Below are positions 1 to 9,721 of a stretch of DNA of 32,073 nucleotides, in pieces. The notes below the pieces were generated by a model. The model was not told where the DNA came from. It searched no databases and saw only the letters and a program-made list of their open reading frames with translations. The number at the start of each line of letters is the position of its first letter. The stretch's first letter is position 1. The position numbers were made by a program, and so were the translations under genes. The stretch comes from Candidatus Puniceispirillum sp. (GTDB lineage Bacteria > Electryoneota > RPQS01 > DYHQ01), in assembly GCA_020724065.1 (NCBI GenBank), contig DYHQ01000010.1, forward strand, positions 1 to 32,073, in the 5' to 3' direction.

Positions 1-1
1 G

Positions 2-685
2 GGCACGATTGAAGAAGTGAATCCCACGATTATCCGCCAGGCTATTCCGACTTCGGCGGCACGAAAACTTTGCGACCTGCTCACAGGCGTCGTTGAGAAC
101 GGAACCGCGCAGGCTGCTGCGATCCCAGGCTGGCGCGTTGCAGGGAAAACGGGGACGGCCCAGAAAATAGATCATGCGAAGCACCAATATTACAAAGACC
201 GCTTTATCTCGTCTTTCGTTGGTTTCGTCCCGGCGGACGCTCCCTGCTACTTGATGCTCGTCGTCATGGATGATCCGCGTGGCGACTATTACGGCGGACA
301 GGTCGCCGCGCCCATCTTCCGCGATGCGATGACTCGCATCTTGGAATCCTTCCCTCCCACTCCGACGGAACCGCTCTTTGCCCCAAGCACCGCTCATGCA
401 ATGGAAGATCCCGGAAATCTCAAAGAACCTTCCAGAGAACGGAGCTTATCATCCCAACCTTCTAATATGGATTTGGAGGTCGCTTTCGCTGAAGAGGTCA
501 AGACAGGTTTCATCAGAGTACCGCCAGTCGAGGGTCTTTCGCTGCGGGGCGCCATTCGGGAATTGACCTCTCGCAATCTTGCTTTTGACATCTCGGGAGG
601 CACCGAGATAGTCTACCAGAGTCCATCGGCCGGAAGTTTGGTGCCCGTCGGCACGGTCTGCTACCTCCTTGGTTTGAATGATTAA
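2..685 (+). CDS. ftsI: Penicillin-binding protein transpeptidase C-terminal part (FtsI/SpoVD-like) with C-terminal PASTA domain; 5' truncated by window edge
   Basis: Frame is open from base 2; KTGTAQK (KTG box) in GWRVAGKTGTAQKID, FVGFVPADAPCYLMLVVMDDPRGDYYGGQVAAPIF typical of class B PBPs; C-terminal VPPVEGLSLRGAIREL...VYQSPSAGSLVPVGTVCYL looks like one PASTA repeat; followed by murE. Confidence 0.9.
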   Translation, partial: GTIEEVNPTIIRQAIPTSAARKLCDLLTGVVENGTAQAAAIPGWRVAGKTGTAQKIDHAKHQYYKDRFISSFVGFVPADAPCYLMLVVMDDPRGDYYGGQVAAPIFRDAMTRILESFPPTPTEPLFAPSTAHAMEDPGNLKEPSRERSLSSQPSNMDLEVAFAEEVKTGFIRVPPVEGLSLRGAIRELTSRNLAFDISGGTEIVYQSPSAGSLVPVGTVCYLLGLND

Positions 686-703
686 TCATGCAACGACACA
701 TTT

Positions 704-2185
704 TTGGAAACGCCGGTGGCAAGAAGGCTGACGCAACTTCTTGAAGGGCTCCCAGCTTATGAGCTTATCGGGCGGCGGGACCTGGAGATAAATGGCGTGT
801 TCTACGACTCGCGCCGAGTGGTTCCAGAATCGCTCTTTGTCGCTATCCCCGGATTCCAGCATCACGGCGCCGAATTTCTCTCTGAGGCCGTGACCCGCGG
901 AGCCATCGCCGTTGTTACCGAGCGACAGGTCGAGAAGCTGCCACATATTACCCAAATCGTTGTCGCGGATGCTCGAGAAGTCCTTGCTCTCCTATCGTGG
1001 AGTTTTGCCGGACATCCTGAAAAGCGACTGCGGCTATGCGGCGTCACAGGTACAAATGGAAAAACGAGTATCACTCACCTTCTGCGAGCGATGCTCGAAG
1101 CCGCGGGTAAGAAAACCGGTCTCATCGGCACTCTTACCTATGAATTCGGCAATCAAATACAACCCGCGTTGCGCACGACGCCGGAGGCCTCGGATTTGGC
1201 CGATTTGTTTACAGGAATGACCAAGAACGGCGCAACCCATTGCGTTATGGAAGTGACCTCCCATGCCCTGACTCTCAAGCGCGTGAAAGGATTGAGTTTC
1301 ACGGTGGCCGCGTTCTCGAACATTGGTCATGATCATTTGGATTTTCACGGAACCACTGAGAACTATCGCAGTGCGAAAGCCCTCTTGTTTGAAAACCTTA
1401 AGAGTGAGGCGACTGCTGTTATCAACATAGATGACGATTTTGGCAAGGAACTTATCCAGCGCACGCCCGCGAAGGTCCTGCGCTGTTCGTTACAGGAAGA
1501 GGCCGATGTGCAGACGACGAAAGTCTCTCTCAAACCGAGCGAGATGCATCTTGATTTGAGACTTCCGAATGATTCTTGGCATCTTCATTCATCACTCATC
1601 GGCCGATTCAATGCATCGAATGTGCTCATCGCGGCTGCGTGTGCCCACGCTCTGGGACTCGATGAAACAGAAGTGCAGAAGGGATTGGACGAAGTGCGCC
1701 ATATTCCGGGACGAATGGAAATGATTCGCGGAACGCAGCCGTTTCTTGTGGTCGTGGATTTCGCGCATACACCGGAAGCCTTGGCCAATGTCCTCGACAC
1801 TCTGCGCGCGTTGAAACCTGGACGGATTCTGGCTCTCTTTGGTGCCGGAGGTGACCGCGACCGCGGGAAACGACCTGAGATGAGTCGTGTCGTCTCCGAA
1901 AAGGCAGACGAGGTCTTTCTCACGAGCGATAATCCGCGGTCGGAGAATCCCGACGCAATTCTTGACGACCTGGAGGCCGGAGTTCTTCCGGGTGTACCGC
2001 ACTGCCGCAATGCAGACCGGCGGGCCACCATTCAAATGATCCTTCAAAAGGCTCGCCCGAAGGACTGCGTCTTGATCGCGGGCAAAGGCGCTGAGACCAC
2101 GCAAGAGATTCAGGGAATGAAATATCCCTTCGATGACCGCGAGGTCGTGCGCCGCGTTCTGAATGAAATGGGCTACGAAGCGTGA
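704..2185 (+). CDS. murE: UDP-N-acetylmuramoyl-L-alanyl-D-glutamate--2,6-diaminopimelate ligase
   Basis: GVTGTNGKTS P-loop, Mur ligase motifs, DNPRSENP (meso-DAP-type DNPR motif); TTG start proposed (the ATG at 688 is out of frame). Confidence 0.94.
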   Translation: METPVARRLTQLLEGLPAYELIGRRDLEINGVFYDSRRVVPESLFVAIPGFQHHGAEFLSEAVTRGAIAVVTERQVEKLPHITQIVVADAREVLALLSWSFAGHPEKRLRLCGVTGTNGKTSITHLLRAMLEAAGKKTGLIGTLTYEFGNQIQPALRTTPEASDLADLFTGMTKNGATHCVMEVTSHALTLKRVKGLSFTVAAFSNIGHDHLDFHGTTENYRSAKALLFENLKSEATAVINIDDDFGKELIQRTPAKVLRCSLQEEADVQTTKVSLKPSEMHLDLRLPNDSWHLHSSLIGRFNASNVLIAAACAHALGLDETEVQKGLDEVRHIPGRMEMIRGTQPFLVVVDFAHTPEALANVLDTLRALKPGRILALFGAGGDRDRGKRPEMSRVVSEKADEVFLTSDNPRSENPDAILDDLEAGVLPGVPHCRNADRRATIQMILQKARPKDCVLIAGKGAETTQEIQGMKYPFDDREVVRRVLNEMGYEA

Positions 2186-3561
2186 AAAGACTAACCTTCG
2201 GTTTCGCACAGCATCATGGCGGTGGCACCTTGAAAGGTTTGTCCCAGAAACAGCCCTTGCCGCCCATTTCCATTGACACGAGAACTCTGAAGCAGGGCGA
2301 GATGTTCTGGGCTCTGCAAGGGAAAAGGGATGGACAGGAATTCATCTTTGATGCTCAAGGCCGCGGGGCGAGCGCTGTGGTTGTCACCAAGCGTTGGTGG
2401 AAAGAAAATTCCGACGGAGCGCAAAGAATTCCGGCCGCTTGGATTGTTCCCGATACGCTTCATGCCTTGCAGTCCGTTGCGAAGGCATGGCGAAATGAAT
2501 TGGCCATTCCTTTGGTGGCTGTCACAGGCTCGAACGGAAAAACAAGCACAAAAGAGTTCATAGGACGAGCCCTTGGAACAAAATTCTCGGTTGGCACGAC
2601 CGTGGGAAACTTGAACAATCACATCGGTGTTCCTCTATCTCTCCTCTCTCTTCGGCCAGAGCACGAAATTGCGGTGATTGAGATGGGCGCCAACCACCCG
2701 GGCGAAATTGAGTTTCTCTGCAGTATCGCGACACCGACCGATGGCCTTATCACTTCTATCGGGCGCGCTCATCTCGAGGGTTTTGGGAACATTGAACAAG
2801 TTGCAGCCGCCAAGGGAGAGCTTTTCGATTTCTTGGCGGAAAGCGGGCGAGCCTTCGTGCCGCTCAGCGATGGTCGCTGCGTCCAAGCGTCTGAAAAAGT
2901 GAACCGGCGTGTGGGTTACGGCTTTGAACCACCGCCGGCCCATTGGAAAGAGATTTATTTTCAAGGCCTAAGACTTCAGTTGTCAGGGGATGCACGACCT
3001 ATTTTTCAGTTCATGGACACCGAAGTGCAGCTTCATCTTTCCGGCAGGTTCTGGGCGCGAGCCGCACTGGCGGCGCTGACGATTGCTGCCACTTTCGGCG
3101 TCGAACCTGCCCGCGCTGCCCAAGCCGTCGCGTCGTGGCAAGGTATTTCCGGTCGAACTCAATTAAGGAGACTTCACGATATGACCCTCATTGATGACAC
3201 TTACAACGCGAATCCTGACAGCATGCGCTCGGCCCTCGAACTTCTCTGTGATCTTTCGGGTCAACGGCATATCGCTGTTTTGGGAGACATGGGTGAGCTC
3301 GGCGCCCATGCAGAAGCGGAACACCGTCAGCTCGGCAAGGACATCGCCGGCTTGAGAATCAATAAGCTCTATTGTTTGGGGGCGCTCTCAAGCATGATGG
3401 CCGAAGAAGCCAGAAATGCCGGTACCGATGCCTGGCACACGGAGAAATCCGAGGAACTCATTGACCGACTGCGCAAGGACCTTGTTCGGGGCGACACGGT
3501 TCTCTTCAAGGCCTCGCGTTCTGTGGCCCTTGATGAAGTGATTAACGCACTGATGGTTTGA
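2182..3561 (+). CDS. murF: UDP-N-acetylmuramoyl-tripeptide--D-alanyl-D-alanine ligase
   Basis: AVTGSNGKTSTKEF, IEMGANHPGEI, DDTYNANPDSM, AVLGDMGELG; GTG start overlapping murE stop by 4 nt. Confidence 0.95.
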   Translation: MKRLTFGFAQHHGGGTLKGLSQKQPLPPISIDTRTLKQGEMFWALQGKRDGQEFIFDAQGRGASAVVVTKRWWKENSDGAQRIPAAWIVPDTLHALQSVAKAWRNELAIPLVAVTGSNGKTSTKEFIGRALGTKFSVGTTVGNLNNHIGVPLSLLSLRPEHEIAVIEMGANHPGEIEFLCSIATPTDGLITSIGRAHLEGFGNIEQVAAAKGELFDFLAESGRAFVPLSDGRCVQASEKVNRRVGYGFEPPPAHWKEIYFQGLRLQLSGDARPIFQFMDTEVQLHLSGRFWARAALAALTIAATFGVEPARAAQAVASWQGISGRTQLRRLHDMTLIDDTYNANPDSMRSALELLCDLSGQRHIAVLGDMGELGAHAEAEHRQLGKDIAGLRINKLYCLGALSSMMAEEARNAGTDAWHTEKSEELIDRLRKDLVRGDTVLFKASRSVALDEVINALMV

Positions 3562-4685
3562 GAGTCATGCTTTATCACCTTCTTTTTCCCTTGCGCGAAT
3601 ATTTTTCTGCGCTCAATCTCTTTCGGTACATTACCTTCCGAGCCGCAGGGGCCGCCGTCACGGCTTTGCTCATCTCGTTCCTCGTCGGTCCGGCGCTGAT
3701 TCGCGCGCTAAGAAAGCGCCAAATTCAGGAAGCGATTCGCGCGGATGGCCCGAAAACGCATTATTCCAAAGAGGGCACGCCAACGATGGGCGGATTGATG
3801 GTCCTCGTTGCCGGTGCCATCCCTACGCTTCTCTTTGTGAACCTCACAAACTTCTATGTGATTTTGGCCCTCGTAGCCTTTCTCTGGATGGGACTGTTTG
3901 GCTTTTGGGACGACTATCTAAAAGCCATCCAAAAGAAAAAGAAAGGACTCGTCGCACGCTACAAAGTGCTGGGACAGGTCTCGCTTGGCCTTGCCATCGG
4001 TCTCTTTGTTCTGAGCTTCCCGTGGCTCTTCGGGGAGAATTTCGAGGCCAATGTCACCGCGACGACGACTCCCTTCTTGAAAGATGTCATGTTTAATTTC
4101 GGCATCTTCTATGTTTTGATGGTGATTCTGGTTATTACGGGAACATCGAATGGCGTCAACCTGACGGACGGACTTGACGGGCTTGCGATTGGCGTGTGCG
4201 CAATTTCGGCGGCGGCTTTCGCGCTGATGAGCTATGTCACCGGGCATGTGAAATTCAGTGATTATCTCAATATCGTTTATCTCGAAGGGGCCGGCGAGCT
4301 CGCTATCTTCTGCGCCGCTCTTTTTGGAGCGTGTCTTGGTTTCCTTTGGTTCAACGCTCATCCAGCTCAAGTTTTCATGGGGGACACCGGGGCTTTGGCC
4401 TTGGGCGCAGCCATCGGCACCATGGCGATCTTGGTGAAGAAAGAATTTTTTCTCATTGTCATCGGCGGCGTCTTCGTGGCCGAAGCCGCGTCCGTGATTC
4501 TTCAGAGATACTATTACAAATATACAAAAGTCAGATTCGGCACAGGCCGCCGCGTTTTCCGCATGGCGCCTTTGCATCATCACTTTGAGGAGCTCGGCTG
4601 GGCGGAATCCAAAGTGGTTGTGCGCTTCTGGATTGTGCAGATTCTGCTCGTTCTGGTCAGTCTGACCATGTTCAAGGTTCGCTGA
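3558..4685 (+). CDS. mraY: Phospho-N-acetylmuramoyl-pentapeptide-transferase
   Basis: DGPKTHYSKEGTPTMGG, NGVNLTDGLDGLA, MGDTGALALG, PLHHHFEELGW; multi-TM. Confidence 0.96.
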   Translation: MRVMLYHLLFPLREYFSALNLFRYITFRAAGAAVTALLISFLVGPALIRALRKRQIQEAIRADGPKTHYSKEGTPTMGGLMVLVAGAIPTLLFVNLTNFYVILALVAFLWMGLFGFWDDYLKAIQKKKKGLVARYKVLGQVSLGLAIGLFVLSFPWLFGENFEANVTATTTPFLKDVMFNFGIFYVLMVILVITGTSNGVNLTDGLDGLAIGVCAISAAAFALMSYVTGHVKFSDYLNIVYLEGAGELAIFCAALFGACLGFLWFNAHPAQVFMGDTGALALGAAIGTMAILVKKEFFLIVIGGVFVAEAASVILQRYYYKYTKVRFGTGRRVFRMAPLHHHFEELGWAESKVVVRFWIVQILLVLVSLTMFKVR

Positions 4686-4687
4686 AC

Positions 4688-6034
4688 ATGTTCTCTCTTG
4701 CCGGTCAGCGAGTGGTGATTATCGGAATGGCGCGCAGCGGAATCGGAGCCGCCAAGCTGGCCAAACGGCTCGGTGGACATGTGCTCGTGAGCGACGAAAA
4801 GCCGAAGGAAGATCTTATGGACGCTGTTTCAGTTCTCGACACGCACCGCATCGCGACGGAAACGGGCAACCACAAACGCGCGATGAACGAAGACTGGGAT
4901 TTGGCCGTGGTGAGCCCGGGCATCCCATCAAACCATGCGCTCCTCCACGATTTCGCACAACGAGCCATCCCCGTTTGGAGCGAACTTGAACTGGCCACTC
5001 GCGCATTAGGTTGCCCGTGGGTGGGAGTCACCGGCTCAAATGGAAAAACGACGACGACGCTCATGACCGCTGCGATCTTTCGCGAAAGCGGTCGGCAAAC
5101 AGAAGTCGCTGGCAACATCGGAATCGCTCTTTCGGAGCTTGCCGTTGACCTTCCCGTGCAGGCCATCGTCGTAGTCGAGGTTTCCAGCTTTCAGCTCGAA
5201 TTCTCTGCCACGGTCAAGCCAGCCGCTGCCGCTTTTCTGAATTTGAGCCCTGACCATCTGGATCGTCACGGAGATTTGAACACTTATATGAATGTGAAGG
5301 CTCGGCTATTTGCCAATCAAACCGTGGATGATGTTTTCGTTGCGAATTTTGACGACCCTTATGTGCGTGACATCGCCCAGCATGGCCGCGCTCAAATCGT
5401 GCCCTTCGGGTTTAATTTGGAGCGCGGGGTGACTCTTCGAGATAGCTGCATTGTCTACCAAAACGGCACCGAATGGCAGAATGTTCTGCCCGCCGCTGAC
5501 CTGCCTCTCCCCGGTCGGCATAATCTTGCGAATGCCATGGCCGCTGTGGGACTCTGTTGCAGTCTGGGCGTGAAACCGGACATCGCAGGAAGAGCGCTGC
5601 GCAAGTTTACTCCGGTGGAACATCGGCTCGAATTTGTGCGTGAACTTCGACAAGTTAAATACTACAACGACTCAAAAGCGACGAATGTTGATGCCACGAT
5701 TACGGCTCTTCAGAGTTTTCAGAATCCGATTCTCCTTATCGCCGGAGGTCGAGGCAAAGGCGGCGATTTTCATGCGCTGATGCCTTACCTGCGCCATGGC
5801 GTCAAAGGCCTCCTCGCTATCGGAGAGACTGCAGTGCAGCTCGAACGAGAATTAGGTGATATTGTGAAAACGCTGCAGGTAGAGTCGCTGCAGCGCGCCA
5901 TTGAAATGGCATGCACTCTTGCGCAGCCAGGTGACATCGTTCTTCTTTCCCCTGCGTGCGCATCGTTCGACCAATTTCGAAATTACGAGGAGCGTGGCCG
6001 AGTTTTCAAAACCTTCGTGAATGAACTGACATGA
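4688..6034 (+). CDS. murD: UDP-N-acetylmuramoylalanine--D-glutamate ligase
   Basis: GVTGSNGKTTTTL, LNLSPDHLDRHG, HRLEFV, YNDSKATNVDAT, LLSPACASFDQFRNYEERG. Confidence 0.96.
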   Translation: MFSLAGQRVVIIGMARSGIGAAKLAKRLGGHVLVSDEKPKEDLMDAVSVLDTHRIATETGNHKRAMNEDWDLAVVSPGIPSNHALLHDFAQRAIPVWSELELATRALGCPWVGVTGSNGKTTTTLMTAAIFRESGRQTEVAGNIGIALSELAVDLPVQAIVVVEVSSFQLEFSATVKPAAAAFLNLSPDHLDRHGDLNTYMNVKARLFANQTVDDVFVANFDDPYVRDIAQHGRAQIVPFGFNLERGVTLRDSCIVYQNGTEWQNVLPAADLPLPGRHNLANAMAAVGLCCSLGVKPDIAGRALRKFTPVEHRLEFVRELRQVKYYNDSKATNVDATITALQSFQNPILLIAGGRGKGGDFHALMPYLRHGVKGLLAIGETAVQLERELGDIVKTLQVESLQRAIEMACTLAQPGDIVLLSPACASFDQFRNYEERGRVFKTFVNELT

Positions 6035-7206
6035 TTCCACATCGTATCATGCAGAGCGAGCGGGAAAACTGTAACGAGGGCAGCGGCGGATTTGACTTGC
6101 CTCTTGTCCTGTTCGTCGGGATTCTGCTCTTTGCCGGTGCGATGCTCGTCATGTCCTCTTCGGCAGCGGTAGCCTGCGCCAAGGAAAACTACACGCTTTC
6201 GATTTTTCTCAAGCATGTGATGCGCATGGGGGCCGGAGTCGGTTTGATGATTGGCCTCACTTTCTATGACTACCATCGCCTTGAGAAGATTGCAACGCCG
6301 CTGATCGTCACGACGCTCGTGCTATTGGTCTTGGTGCTTTTTTGGCCATTGAAGTCGGGTGCAAGCTCTCACCGCCAACTCTTCTTGTGGTCTCTGAATC
6401 TTCAGCCCGCCGAGGTCGCAAAATTCGCGTTTGTTCTCTACTTGGCCTATTATCTCTCATATTGGCGCGTTGATCCTTCTTCAGGTATTGATAAGCATCT
6501 CCTATTGCGCTGCCTCTTGCCGATAGGTTTCGGTATCGGACTGATTCTCTGTGAAACCAATCTTTCAATGGCCGTCATCATTCTTGTCGCCGCATTTGCG
6601 ATGCTCTTCCTGGCTGGAATCTCCATGAAGATTCTTGGGGCAATCATGCTGGCCGCTTCTCCGGTATTGGCATTCGTCGCCTGGGCCATTCCCTACACCC
6701 ACGCTCGATTGGTCGGTTATTGGACGACCCTTCTTGAGCCATCGCAAGCTGGCTTTCACACCCGGCAATCCCTCATTGGTCTGGGAAAAGGAGGAATGTT
6801 TGGACACGGGCCCGGTCAATCCACATGGGCTTACTCGCACCTGCCTATCCCTCACAAGGATTCCATCTTCAGCGTTCTCGGTGAAGAGCTCGGTTTTTTG
6901 GGTTGTGTGGCGCTTCTGGTCATCTTTGCGTTCTTCTTCTGGCGAGGGATGAAAATTGCCAGAAACTCTCCCGACCCATTCGGGTATTACCTTGCTCATG
7001 GAATCCTGCTTGTCATTGCGTGCACATTCTTCATCAATGTGGGAGTGGCGGTCGGCCTTCTCCCTCCCACCGGCCAACCTCTCCCTTTCGTCAGCTACGG
7101 AGGTTCATCGCTGGTCATGTCGCTCGCTGCGGTGGGGATTCTTCTCAACATATCACGCCAAGGCGTATGTTCAAATGATCACACATTGGAGCCATCTTTT
7201 CTGTGA
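6031..7206 (+). CDS. ftsW: Lipid II glycosyltransferase/SEDS protein FtsW
   Basis: Multi-TM SEDS protein; GLGKGGMFGHGPGQS, LPIPHKDSIFSVLGEELGFLG, LPPTGQPLPFVSYGGSSL; overlaps murD by 4 nt. Confidence 0.94.
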   Translation: MIPHRIMQSERENCNEGSGGFDLPLVLFVGILLFAGAMLVMSSSAAVACAKENYTLSIFLKHVMRMGAGVGLMIGLTFYDYHRLEKIATPLIVTTLVLLVLVLFWPLKSGASSHRQLFLWSLNLQPAEVAKFAFVLYLAYYLSYWRVDPSSGIDKHLLLRCLLPIGFGIGLILCETNLSMAVIILVAAFAMLFLAGISMKILGAIMLAASPVLAFVAWAIPYTHARLVGYWTTLLEPSQAGFHTRQSLIGLGKGGMFGHGPGQSTWAYSHLPIPHKDSIFSVLGEELGFLGCVALLVIFAFFFWRGMKIARNSPDPFGYYLAHGILLVIACTFFINVGVAVGLLPPTGQPLPFVSYGGSSLVMSLAAVGILLNISRQGVCSNDHTLEPSFL

Positions 7207-8339
7207 CCGTGCCGAAAAAGCGAGACGATCTCCGCGTGATGATCGCAGGTGGAGCAACGGGAGGACACATCTTTCCGGCTATCGCAATTCATGAAGCACT
7301 GGCGGCTTCATTGAAAGAACGAAGAATTCGCGTCCTATTCATGGGGACTCGTCGGGGTCTTGAAGCCCGACTTCTTCCCCGGTTGGGGCTGCCCCTGAAG
7401 TTCCTCTGGATATCGGGATTCGTGGGCAAGAGCCCGTTGCGAAAACTTCTGACCATTGTTCAGGTCGTTATAAGTTTCTTTCAGAGCGCGATTTTTCTCA
7501 TGTCCTTTCGCCCTCATGTCGTGGTTGGTACGGGAGGTTTCGTAGCAGGTCCAATTCTCGCTTGTGCGCAACTTCTGGGCTTCCCCACTCTACTGCAGGA
7601 ACAGAATGCATTCCCCGGACTGACGACGAGGCTCTTGGCACGTTCTGCAAAAAAGGTTTGCGTTCATTTCCCTGAGACAATCGCGAGGCTGCCTCGTCCC
7701 GAACGCGTTCATGTGACAGGAAATCCCGTGCGCCATTTTCTGAAAAAGGTCGAGCCGAAACAGGCACGAGACTTCTGGGGATTGGACTCTGAGCGACCGG
7801 TCCTATTCGTTCTTGGCGGCAGTCTCGGCGCCCGTACGATCAACAACGCGCTGGCGGACGCTCTGCCGAAAATTCTCGAACAAGCGAATGTCATTTGGCA
7901 GACCGGACGAATGGATTTGCGCGAAAAAGCGAACCGTGCCCACTGGGATGATGCGATAGCTTCGCACCGATTGATTGTGCGGGAATTCATTGACGAAATG
8001 CCGATGGCCTATGGAGCGGCGAGCATGGCCCTGTGTCGCGCGGGAGCGATGACTCTATCTGAACTTGCGCTGGTCGGGCTTCCGGCGATTCTGGTTCCCT
8101 TCCCTTTTGCGGCCCATCAGCATCAAGATTGGAACGCTCGCGCTTATGAGAGCACCGGTGCTGCCTTGCGCATTCCAGACGCTGAGCTCACCGGCGAAAG
8201 CATGTGTGATGCGGTCTTGCCGCTTCTGGCTGAGCCGTTGCGCTTGGAGAGAATGGGAGCCGCGATGCGGACTTTCTCAAGACCGAACGCCGCGACGGAT
8301 ATCGCCAAAATGATTTGCGAATTGGGAGGCGTTTCATGA
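7203..8339 (+). CDS. murG: UDP-N-acetylglucosamine--N-acetylmuramyl-(pentapeptide) pyrophosphoryl-undecaprenol N-acetylglucosamine transferase
   Basis: MIAGGATGGHIFPAIAI, GTRRGLEARLLP, GGFVAGPI, EQNAFPGLTTR, FVLGGSLGARTIN, CRAGAMTLSELALVGLPAILVPFPFAAHQHQ. Confidence 0.96.
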   Translation: MTVPKKRDDLRVMIAGGATGGHIFPAIAIHEALAASLKERRIRVLFMGTRRGLEARLLPRLGLPLKFLWISGFVGKSPLRKLLTIVQVVISFFQSAIFLMSFRPHVVVGTGGFVAGPILACAQLLGFPTLLQEQNAFPGLTTRLLARSAKKVCVHFPETIARLPRPERVHVTGNPVRHFLKKVEPKQARDFWGLDSERPVLFVLGGSLGARTINNALADALPKILEQANVIWQTGRMDLREKANRAHWDDAIASHRLIVREFIDEMPMAYGAASMALCRAGAMTLSELALVGLPAILVPFPFAAHQHQDWNARAYESTGAALRIPDAELTGESMCDAVLPLLAEPLRLERMGAAMRTFSRPNAATDIAKMICELGGVS

Positions 8340-9721
8340 TATCCTCTCTACCCTTCCGGCGCGTCCGCCATGTTCACATGACGGGTATTGGTGGCTCCGG
8401 AATGAGCGGCATCGCTGAAGTCCTCCTTAACCTGGGCTTTCGCGTCACCGGCTCGGATCTGCAAGCGACCGATGTGACCGCCCATTTGGCGGCCTTGGGC
8501 GCTGACATAAAGATTGGGCATCGTGAGACAAATGTCGAAGGGGCGCATGTTGTCGTCTTTTCTTCGGCGGTCCGCCCCGAAAATGTCGAATTGCGTGCCG
8601 CACGAGAGAGCCGCATTCCCATCATCAGCCGTGCGGAAATGCTTGGCGAGCTCATGCGGATGAAATTCGGGATCGCCGTAGCAGGAACGCACGGAAAGAC
8701 GACGACGACCTCGATGATTGGAACCATTCTGCAAGATGCGGGTTTGGATCCCACTCTCATCGTTGGCGGCATTATCCGAACGCTTGGGTCGGGGGCTCGG
8801 CTTGGCAGCAGTGCGTTTCTCGTGGCGGAAGCCGATGAGTTTGACCGCTCGTTTTTGAAGTTGTTCCCCACTCTGGCCGTAATCACGACCATTGAAGCCG
8901 AACACTTGGACACCTATTTGGGACTTGAAGAAATTCAAGATGCTTTTGTGGAATTCGCCAATCACCTTCCTTTCTATGGCTCGGCGATTGCCTGCGGCGA
9001 CGATGCTGGCATCTTGCCGATTATTCCCCGACTTAAGCGTCCGGTTGCCACCTATTCCATCGTGGGGGACGCTGATTATGTCGCCTCGGAACTGGAATTC
9101 GACACGACAAAGAGCCGCTATCTGCTGCATCAGTATGGCAAACCTGTGGTGAAGGTGCAGCTCCAGGTGCCGGGAGCGCATAATGTGGCCAACTCTCTTG
9201 CCGCTCTCGCGGTTGCTGCCGAGGTGGATATTCCTTTGGACGCTGCGGCAAAATCCCTGGCGAGTTTCACCGGTGTGCGGCGGCGTTTTGAGATTTGTGG
9301 CGAAATCGGCGGCGTGCTTGTCGTCAGCGATTTCGCTCACCACCCGACCGAAATCCGAATGACGATTGAAACAGCGCGGCGAGGTTGGAAACGCCGTTTG
9401 GTCGTTCTCTTTCAACCGCATCTGTTTACGCGCACGCGGGATTTCGCTGAGGAATTCGGCAAGGCCCTCGCGAGTGCCGACATTGTTCTCGTTGCCGACA
9501 TCTATCCCTCTCGGGAGAAGCCGATTCCGGGGGTCACGGGACGGTTAGTGGCGGAAAGCACGCGTGCCGCGGGATGCAGGCAGGTCTACTTCTGCGCTGA
9601 GCGCGCTGCCGTTGATGAGACCCTCACGAAAATCCTACGTGAGGGAGACCTTTTGATTGTGATGGGAGCCGGAGATATTTGGAAAGTAGCCGAGGAGTTC
9701 CGTGCACGAGGAAATTCGTGA
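8336..9721 (+). CDS. murC: UDP-N-acetylmuramate--L-alanine ligase
   Basis: HMTGIGGSGMSGIAEVL, AGTHGKTTTTSM, EADEFDRSFL, DFAHHPTEI, FQPHLFTRT; ATG at 8336 forms an ATGA overlap with the murG stop and is preferred over the track start at 8315. Confidence 0.95.
   Translation: MISSLPFRRVRHVHMTGIGGSGMSGIAEVLLNLGFRVTGSDLQATDVTAHLAALGADIKIGHRETNVEGAHVVVFSSAVRPENVELRAARESRIPIISRAEMLGELMRMKFGIAVAGTHGKTTTTSMIGTILQDAGLDPTLIVGGIIRTLGSGARLGSSAFLVAEADEFDRSFLKLFPTLAVITTIEAEHLDTYLGLEEIQDAFVEFANHLPFYGSAIACGDDAGILPIIPRLKRPVATYSIVGDADYVASELEFDTTKSRYLLHQYGKPVVKVQLQVPGAHNVANSLAALAVAAEVDIPLDAAAKSLASFTGVRRRFEICGEIGGVLVVSDFAHHPTEIRMTIETARRGWKRRLVVLFQPHLFTRTRDFAEEFGKALASADIVLVADIYPSREKPIPGVTGRLVAESTRAAGCRQVYFCAERAAVDETLTKILREGDLLIVMGAGDIWKVAEEFRARGNS

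Noticed and set aside
8348-9421. 357-aa minus-strand ORF antisense to murC
   Set aside because: Fully contained opposite a clear murC with all conserved motifs; translation shows no recognisable domain and looks like a shadow ORF.
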